Of a stretch of 9,834 nt of DNA, positions 5,934 to 9,834 are shown piece by piece. Within the stretch, counting starts at the first letter, position 1, and the number at the start of each line of letters is the position of its first letter. Source of the stretch: Candidatus Thorarchaeota archaeon. Its GTDB lineage: Archaea > Asgardarchaeota > Thorarchaeia > Thorarchaeales > Thorarchaeaceae. Location of the stretch: NCBI GenBank assembly GCA_029855925.1, contig JAGSHP010000314.1:1-9834 (forward strand). Direction: 5' to 3'. The notes below the pieces were generated by a model. It did no database searches. It saw only the letters and a list, made by a program, of their open reading frames with translations, and was not told the origin of the DNA. The position numbers were made by a program, and so were the translations under genes.

Positions 5934-6664
5934 ACGAACATGTCAGTTGAACGGTCCTCAGACTCTATCGACTTGCGCATCTTCTCCAGACGCTCAATCT
6001 CCTTGCTCTCTTCAAGCAATTGCTCGACGCTGGCATCAAGGCCGTAGACGCTGTTTATCTTCTGAAGCATGGTTGCTGCTGAGCGTGGATCGGGTCGCCC
6101 ACGAGTGGCGTACGTCAGGAGCCCCAGTCCTGGGTAGTCCCGCATCTCAAGCTCTGCTAAGAGCAGCGCTAGGGGTCCGGCGACAAAGAGACCCTCCTCC
6201 AGAATGGGGATTGACCACTTGTCCAGCTTGTCCTTGTAGGCAGTAGTAGGAACGCACCGCATGTCCTCTTCATCCTCCTTGAAGCTCGCATCAAGCCCAC
6301 CTAGGAGAAGAACCTCCTCGAACTTGCTATCAACAATCCACTCTGCAATCCGATCGATGAACTGCCACTGTTCTGACTGATGTGGCTGAAATCGGGGCAC
6401 AAGAAAGACAAACTTCTCATACGAATATATCTCAAATGGGAGAACCAACTTCTCGTTCTCCATCGATACAAACAGGGGGAGCATATCGGTCTTGATGAAA
6501 CCAACTCTCTTCGCGTCTAGTGCGCGGGTCAGATGAGCTGTGCTCAAGAACCCGACCTCGCCGAGTCCATGAAATCCCGAGATGAACGTTGCGCCTTGTG
6601 GCACCTTGAATCCATCTTTTAGTATGATCTCAAACCCTGTGTCTTTTGTTGCTACGAAAGCCAT
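5930..6664 (-). CDS. PAC2-family protein (proteasome assembly chaperone-like)
   Basis: A 244-residue PAC2-family protein, related to archaeal PbaA/PbaB and eukaryotic proteasome assembly chaperones. The family's glycine-rich N-terminal element is clear (SGFHGLGEVGFLSTAHL, 29-45), followed by alternating strands, the LLLGGLD strand-turn at 119-125 and a small-residue region at 157-190 (FVAGPLALLLAELE, GLGLLTYATRG). The last ~35 residues are charged and helical. The chain ends Met-Phe-Val, which fits a loose hydrophobic-aromatic-any (HbYX-like) tail used to dock on the proteasome alpha ring, with Phe in place of Tyr. A role in 20S proteasome assembly or regulation is inferred; many archaeal paralogues are uncharacterised. 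ATG 6664 has GAGGT 9 bases upstream (6674-6678). The stop overlaps the stop of the PUA gene tail-to-tail. Confidence 0.85.
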   Translation of the reverse strand: MAFVATKDTGFEIILKDGFKVPQGATFISGFHGLGEVGFLSTAHLTRALDAKRVGFIKTDMLPLFVSMENEKLVLPFEIYSYEKFVFLVPRFQPHQSEQWQFIDRIAEWIVDSKFEEVLLLGGLDASFKEDEEDMRCVPTTAYKDKLDKWSIPILEEGLFVAGPLALLLAELEMRDYPGLGLLTYATRGRPDPRSAATMLQKINSVYGLDASVEQLLEESKEIERLEKMRKSIESEDRSTDMFV

Positions 6665-6683
6665 CTCGTTCAGACCTCAAAGA

Positions 6684-6715
6684 GACGAGAATGAACACTG
6701 TTTCACGTTCTCGTC
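6684..6715. repeat. Inverted repeat in the PAC2 promoter, operator candidate
   Basis: GACGAGAA (6684-6691) pairs perfectly with TTCTCGTC (6708-6715). Inside it TGAA (6692-6695) pairs with TTCA (6702-6705), leaving a 2-nt bulge and a 6-nt loop. It lies between a TATA-like TTTATG on the minus strand (6715-6720) and the PAC2 ribosome-binding site, so it covers the expected transcription start. It could be a repressor operator or a leader hairpin. Confidence 0.6.
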
Positions 6716-6722
6716 ATAAATT
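6715..6722 (-). promoter_or_regulatory. Candidate TATA box for the PAC2 gene
   Basis: On the minus strand AATTTATG lies about 55 bases before the ATG at 6664. This places the transcription start near 6690 with a leader of about 25-30 bases that includes the GAGGT ribosome-binding site. Assigned by eye. Confidence 0.35.
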
Positions 6723-6844
6723 GCAAGAATTATTCTCCTTTTGTACTTGTATATGCGTCCACGTAATAGCCACTCTGATACAGAATGTGTGCCGAGAACA
6801 AGAATTCGCAAAATTGAGTTGGTACAAAAGACTATTAGGATTTG

Positions 6845-6862
6845 AGCTAACCATAGTTAGCT
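6845..6862. repeat. Perfect 7-bp inverted repeat before the pseudo-helicase gene
   Basis: AGCTAAC (6845-6851) and GTTAGCT (6856-6862) are exact reverse complements around a 4-nt centre. The repeat ends two bases before the GGAG ribosome-binding site (6864-6867) of the downstream gene. As DNA it could be an operator; as RNA it would form a small hairpin next to the ribosome-binding site. Confidence 0.65.
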
Positions 6863-6863
6863 T

Positions 6864-6867
6864 GGAG
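6864..6867 (+). promoter_or_regulatory. Shine-Dalgarno that favours the TTG start of the pseudo-helicase
   Basis: GGAG lies 6 bases before TTG 6874, a normal distance. It is 18 bases before the in-frame ATG at 6886, which would be too far. The TTG start is preferred, with ATG 6886 (four residues shorter) as the alternative. Confidence 0.55.
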
Positions 6868-6873
6868 ATATAG

Positions 6874-9084
6874 TTGAATACACTCATGGAACTCGAATAT
6901 GAGCAGATTTCACCACGACTTCTGGAGATACTTAGAAGACTTGGGTATACTACTCTGACGGAGTTTCAAAGAGCATCCATTGAAAAGGGACTGTTCCGTG
7001 ACAAGAGCCAGCTACTGGTCACATATGATTATGATGAGGCCTACGAAATAGCAGAGATAACCGTCCTGAACACACTAGCAATGGACATCAGAGCGCGAGC
7101 GATAATACTATGCCCGAATCCACATCTGGTTGAAAAAAGACTGCGTTCAATTCGTCCAAAGTGCTACAAGCTTGGAATTGAAACAACCCTGATTGCCCGG
7201 AGAAATACAGCGACCAAAGTTGATTGGGAGGCTGGCAGGCTCATCATTGCTTCATTTCGCTCCTTTAGCATCGCACTTCGAAGTCGGCCTGATCTATTGG
7301 AGGGAGTTCGCAGCGTTCTCGTTGAGAGGCTTGATCTGATTGGTGACCCAGACATTGGGCCACGACTTGAAGGGGCTCTTGTGACAATGAAGCTGCATTC
7401 ACCACCGCCCCAGTTCATTGCAACCCTACCGATGGTGGCGGACCTTGATGACCTAGGTCGATGGCTTGATGCAGAGATCGTCCATGATGAGAAGTCTGAA
7501 GTCAAACGGATTTTTAGTGTGAAGGCATTTGAGAGCATCAACGAGTCAATAGCGGATCTGACGGAGTTTGCGCACTATAAACGGGGGCAAATCATGATAC
7601 TGTGCTCTAACATCGACACATGTGAGAGAATAGCGCTTCAACTTGCAGGACTCGATGAAGAGAACAATCCAAGGCTTGACCTGAGAATACTGCCAGAAGA
7701 CCAGGATGAGATTCGAACCATAGTCCACGCTATCCGAGAGAGCTTTCCTGAATGTGACCTGACAACGAGATTATCTAGCACCATGCAGAGGGGAATTGGG
7801 TTTCTGCATGAGGGTGTACCCAGAACGCAAAGACGGGAGATCTCACGGGCATGGGAGGAGGAGAGGTTTCCGGTCTTGATCATGCCAATAAGATTTGCAA
7901 TTGCCAGTGGACTTAGGGCATCGCTAGTCTTCGTCATTGGCGTGTTCATGCAGAGACTGGGAAGCGATCTATCTAATGACGAAGATCTCACCATGCTCAC
8001 AGAGTGGCAACTGTCTGAGGTGCTCTACTCAGCGGGAAGAAGTGGTGCGGACACCGAGGGGTTTGGAATAGTAGTTGTCGACAATGAGGCAGAACGGCAA
8101 CGTGTGCTTGGAAAGTTCTTCGCCACCGAGAGAGAAGGCATTGTACCCCGATTGGGCGAGGTCGATAGCGCGATGGATGATCCAGAGAATGCGCAAGACC
8201 TTGTATTGACCCAGTTGTGCGAGGGGGCTGAGACCTCAGATAATCCCTTTGAGATCATTGGTCATACGTACTGGGCAGAGAGCAATAGAGTGACGAACAT
8301 ACATGAGCAGGCAGAGAAGGGTGAGGAGTTGAGGGCCGAGACTCTCATCACACTTAGAGCCACAAATTCCACAATAAAGCGAGCAAAGGCCATCCCCGAT
8401 ACCGCCGTCAAACTTGTTTCAGTAACACCCACAAAGATTGAGGGTCTCGTTCACAGCGGGACCCGAGAACTCTGGCATTACGTCAGCCTCAATTCTACAG
8501 AGGGTCTATCGTGTTCGTGCGAGTCGTGGAAGTACCAGGGAATAAGCAAACATCGGCTCTGCAAACATCTTGTCAAGTTTGCAACCTTTACACTTCGCCA
8601 AGAGGAAACAAGACCATACGCCGCCGCGGTGATACAGCAGGCCCTGAGAAGTCTTGCACTTCTAGATGAGTTGGAGCGGGCGGGCCTTGTGAAGAGAGAG
8701 AGAGGAAAGACGCTCTGCACAGACCTTGGTAAGAATGTCATCATGCTGGGTGTCCCGGTGACTGATGCAAAACGCGTTCTCAACGCGATGAGAAGACGAA
8801 GAAGCGACCTCAAGACGATTCTCACTGACATCACCGTCGCACGAACGGGGATTCCAAAGTCCACGATTGAGCACATAATGAGTCATCTACCTGCACGTAC
8901 AATCGACGAGCTGGTCTGCAGAGAGGACATGCCAGGTCTTGTCGAGAATGTGGTAGAAGAGGTTCAATATGTCAATACAATCCTGCTCAGTCTGATGAGC
9001 AAAGAGGCAAGAAAAGACTTGAATAGAGAGGCATTCGCGTTTCAAAAAGATCTAATCAGACTTCTCGAAGTGCTAGGTTCGTGA
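6874..9084 (+). CDS. Ski2/Hel308-like pseudo-helicase with SWIM zinc finger and winged helix
   Basis: A 736-residue protein. Residues 12-200 follow the outline of a Ski2-type RecA domain 1: a Q-motif-like GYTTLTEFQ at 24-32, SFRSFSIALRSRPDLL (127-142, at the motif Ib position) and RWLDAEIV (196-203). The ATPase motifs are absent. TYDYDEAYEIAE (50-61) replaces the GxGKT loop, VERLDL (150-155) replaces DEIH and ATLP replaces SAT. RecA domain 2 is also recognisable but eroded (LHEGV at 311-315; SAGRSGADTEGFG at 386-398 in place of the GRAGR arginine motif). A SWIM finger follows: C547, C549, C563, H565 (CxC-x13-CxH). Residues about 585-635 look like a winged helix, with a helical tail to the end. 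ATP hydrolysis is unlikely; nucleic-acid or protein binding as a scaffold is inferred. It is divergent from PAC2. Confidence 0.8.
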   Translation: MNTLMELEYEQISPRLLEILRRLGYTTLTEFQRASIEKGLFRDKSQLLVTYDYDEAYEIAEITVLNTLAMDIRARAIILCPNPHLVEKRLRSIRPKCYKLGIETTLIARRNTATKVDWEAGRLIIASFRSFSIALRSRPDLLEGVRSVLVERLDLIGDPDIGPRLEGALVTMKLHSPPPQFIATLPMVADLDDLGRWLDAEIVHDEKSEVKRIFSVKAFESINESIADLTEFAHYKRGQIMILCSNIDTCERIALQLAGLDEENNPRLDLRILPEDQDEIRTIVHAIRESFPECDLTTRLSSTMQRGIGFLHEGVPRTQRREISRAWEEERFPVLIMPIRFAIASGLRASLVFVIGVFMQRLGSDLSNDEDLTMLTEWQLSEVLYSAGRSGADTEGFGIVVVDNEAERQRVLGKFFATEREGIVPRLGEVDSAMDDPENAQDLVLTQLCEGAETSDNPFEIIGHTYWAESNRVTNIHEQAEKGEELRAETLITLRATNSTIKRAKAIPDTAVKLVSVTPTKIEGLVHSGTRELWHYVSLNSTEGLSCSCESWKYQGISKHRLCKHLVKFATFTLRQEETRPYAAAVIQQALRSLALLDELERAGLVKRERGKTLCTDLGKNVIMLGVPVTDAKRVLNAMRRRRSDLKTILTDITVARTGIPKSTIEHIMSHLPARTIDELVCREDMPGLVENVVEEVQYVNTILLSLMSKEARKDLNREAFAFQKDLIRLLEVLGS

Positions 9085-9098
9085 GTTCCTTCTCAATG

Positions 9099-9104
9099 TT
9101 TTTT
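9099..9104 (+). terminator. Candidate U-tract terminator of the pseudo-helicase gene
   Basis: A run of six T residues 15 bases after the stop codon at 9084. Archaeal RNA polymerase commonly terminates at oligo-T tracts without a stem. One short tract only, so modest support. Confidence 0.35.
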
Positions 9105-9147
9105 AGGGGGTGTTCGTGCGCGCTCATGTAGATTCCACATGCGCTTA

Positions 9148-9154
9148 GGTGGAG
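9148..9154 (+). promoter_or_regulatory. Ribosome-binding site of the succinyl-CoA synthetase beta gene
   Basis: GGTGGAG lies 4 bases before ATG 9159 and fixes this as the start. The protein then begins MKLFEHEAKDVF, as is typical for the family. Confidence 0.7.
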
Positions 9155-9158
9155 TAAG

Positions 9159-9834
9159 ATGAAACTATTCGAACACGAAGCGAAAGATGTGTTTCGCGCC
9201 TTCAACATGCCCACGCCTCCCGGTGGCGTTGCCAAGACCCCTGAAGAGGCAAAAGAACGTGCCAAGGAGATAGGCAAGCCAGTGGTCGTTAAGGCCCAAG
9301 TCCTCTCTGGGAAGAGAGGAAAGGCAGGAGGTGTCAAATTTGCAGACACCCCTGATGAGGCGGCAGAGGTCGCAAAACAGATTCTAGCAATGAGAATTAA
9401 TGACCTGCCCGTGGAGGCAGTTCTTGTAGAGGAGAAACTTGACATTGCACAGGAGATCTATGCGGGAATCACTGTTGATCGTAACGAACGCAAGTATGTT
9501 GTGATTGGCAGTGCTGCTGGTGGAATGTCAATCGAGGAACTTGCTGAGACCCAGCCCGAGAAGATCATCAAGCGTCATGTTGATCCCAATCTTGGATTCC
9601 AGAGCTATGAGGCTCGCGAGTTGGCAATTGCAATGGGATTCAGAGGGAAGAACATCTCCAAACTGGCATCATTCTTTGTGAAACTATGGAAGATTGTAGA
9701 GTCCTATGATGTCGAGTTGACAGAGATCAACCCGCTTATTCTCACAAAGGATGGAAGGTTTCTAGCTGCGGATGCACGACTCAATATTGACGATAATGCG
9801 CTCTACCGTCACAGGGACCTGATTGAGAAACTGA
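9159..9834 (+). CDS. sucC: Succinyl-CoA synthetase, ADP-forming, beta subunit (N-terminal part)
   Basis: The first 225 residues of an expected ~370-390, cut by the right edge. This subunit carries the ATP-grasp domain that binds nucleotide; together with the alpha subunit (sucD, expected just downstream) it interconverts succinyl-CoA and succinate in the citric acid cycle with substrate-level phosphorylation. Visible family features are LFEHEAKDVF near the N-terminus, VVKAQVLSGKRGKAGGVKF at about 42-60, the GGMSIEELAE segment near 122-131, FQSYEAREL near 149-157 and the metal-binding region LTEINPLILTKDGRFLAADA at about 190-209, followed by IDDNALYRHRDL. No anomaly was seen in the visible part. 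It is separately expressed from the pseudo-helicase gene if the T-tract upstream terminates transcription. Confidence 0.95.
   Translation, partial: MKLFEHEAKDVFRAFNMPTPPGGVAKTPEEAKERAKEIGKPVVVKAQVLSGKRGKAGGVKFADTPDEAAEVAKQILAMRINDLPVEAVLVEEKLDIAQEIYAGITVDRNERKYVVIGSAAGGMSIEELAETQPEKIIKRHVDPNLGFQSYEARELAIAMGFRGKNISKLASFFVKLWKIVESYDVELTEINPLILTKDGRFLAADARLNIDDNALYRHRDLIEKL

Larger units (their letters stand above)
6665..6873. other. Divergent intergenic region between PAC2 and pseudo-helicase genes
   Basis: A 209-bp region with outward promoters for both neighbours. It holds an imperfect 32-bp dyad (6684-6715), a second 18-bp dyad (6845-6862) and several AT-rich stretches, including TGTATATG near 6748-6755. 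The only reading frame across it, on the plus strand and ending at 6873, has no recognisable protein features and was not accepted. Confidence 0.5.
9085..9158. other. Intergenic spacer with T-tract and leader hairpin
   Basis: A 74-bp gap. TTTTTT at 9099-9104, just after the pseudo-helicase stop, fits an archaeal U-rich terminator. An imperfect hairpin follows: GCGC-TC-ATGT (9120-9129) pairs with ACATGCGC (9137-9144) with a 2-nt bulge. It lies just before the ribosome-binding site of the succinyl-CoA synthetase gene. Confidence 0.5.

Noticed and set aside
5842..6246. 134-residue plus-strand reading frame across the PUA and PAC2 3' ends
   Set aside because: It lies in the wrong frame or strand over two well-supported genes, with no family resemblance.
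6646..6873. 75-residue plus-strand reading frame between PAC2 and the pseudo-helicase
   Set aside because: It begins inside the PAC2 gene on the other strand, spans both dyads and promoter elements, and shows no recognisable domain or ribosome-binding site.
1..9834. Insertion sequences, phage genes, CRISPR arrays, toxin-antitoxin pairs, tRNA or rRNA genes
   Set aside because: None of the required signatures were visible on either strand; most of the window is ordinary cellular gene content.

Overview
The window looks like part of an archaeal chromosome. Supporting signs are a PAC2-type proteasome-assembly-chaperone relative, an m5C RNA methyltransferase with its PUA partner as a separate downstream gene, a CyaB-like CYTH protein, frequent GTG/TTG starts, GGTG/GGAG ribosome-binding sites, and close, partly overlapping genes. 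An Asgard lineage (for example Thorarchaeia) is possible, but this is inferred from gene content and not demonstrated. I see no tRNA or rRNA gene, insertion sequence or CRISPR array.

Layout. (1) 1-1245, minus: a membrane-anchored transglutaminase-like protein cut by the left edge. Its Cys-His-Asp triad appears to be lost. (2) 1413-2030, plus, and 1996-2589, minus: an HD-domain phosphohydrolase and a CYTH/CyaB protein that converge and share 35 bp at their 3' ends. (3) 2706-5933, plus: a tight four-gene run of threonine synthase-like enzyme, yeast FCY1-like cytosine deaminase, Nop2/Sun RNA m5C methyltransferase and PUA-domain protein. Gaps are 16 and 6 nt, followed by a 4-nt start/stop overlap. 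(4) 5930-6664, minus: a PAC2-family protein overlapping the PUA gene tail-to-tail by 3-4 bp. (5) 6874-9084, plus: a 736-residue Ski2/Hel308-like helicase relative without recognisable ATPase motifs, carrying a SWIM zinc finger and a probable winged helix. It is divergent from the PAC2 gene. (6) 9159-9834, plus: the N-terminal 225 residues of the ADP-forming succinyl-CoA synthetase beta subunit, cut by the right edge.

How the genes fit together. The methyltransferase and PUA protein form a well-known pair for RNA m5C modification. They share a probable transcript with a cytosine deaminase whose yeast relative also accepts 5-methylcytosine, so a link between m5C modification and base salvage is conceivable but unproven. 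The PAC2 and pseudo-helicase genes share a 209-bp divergent region holding two inverted repeats that look like operators. The most unusual items are the probable pseudo-helicase with SWIM finger, the probable pseudo-transglutaminase and the eukaryote-like cytosine deaminase.
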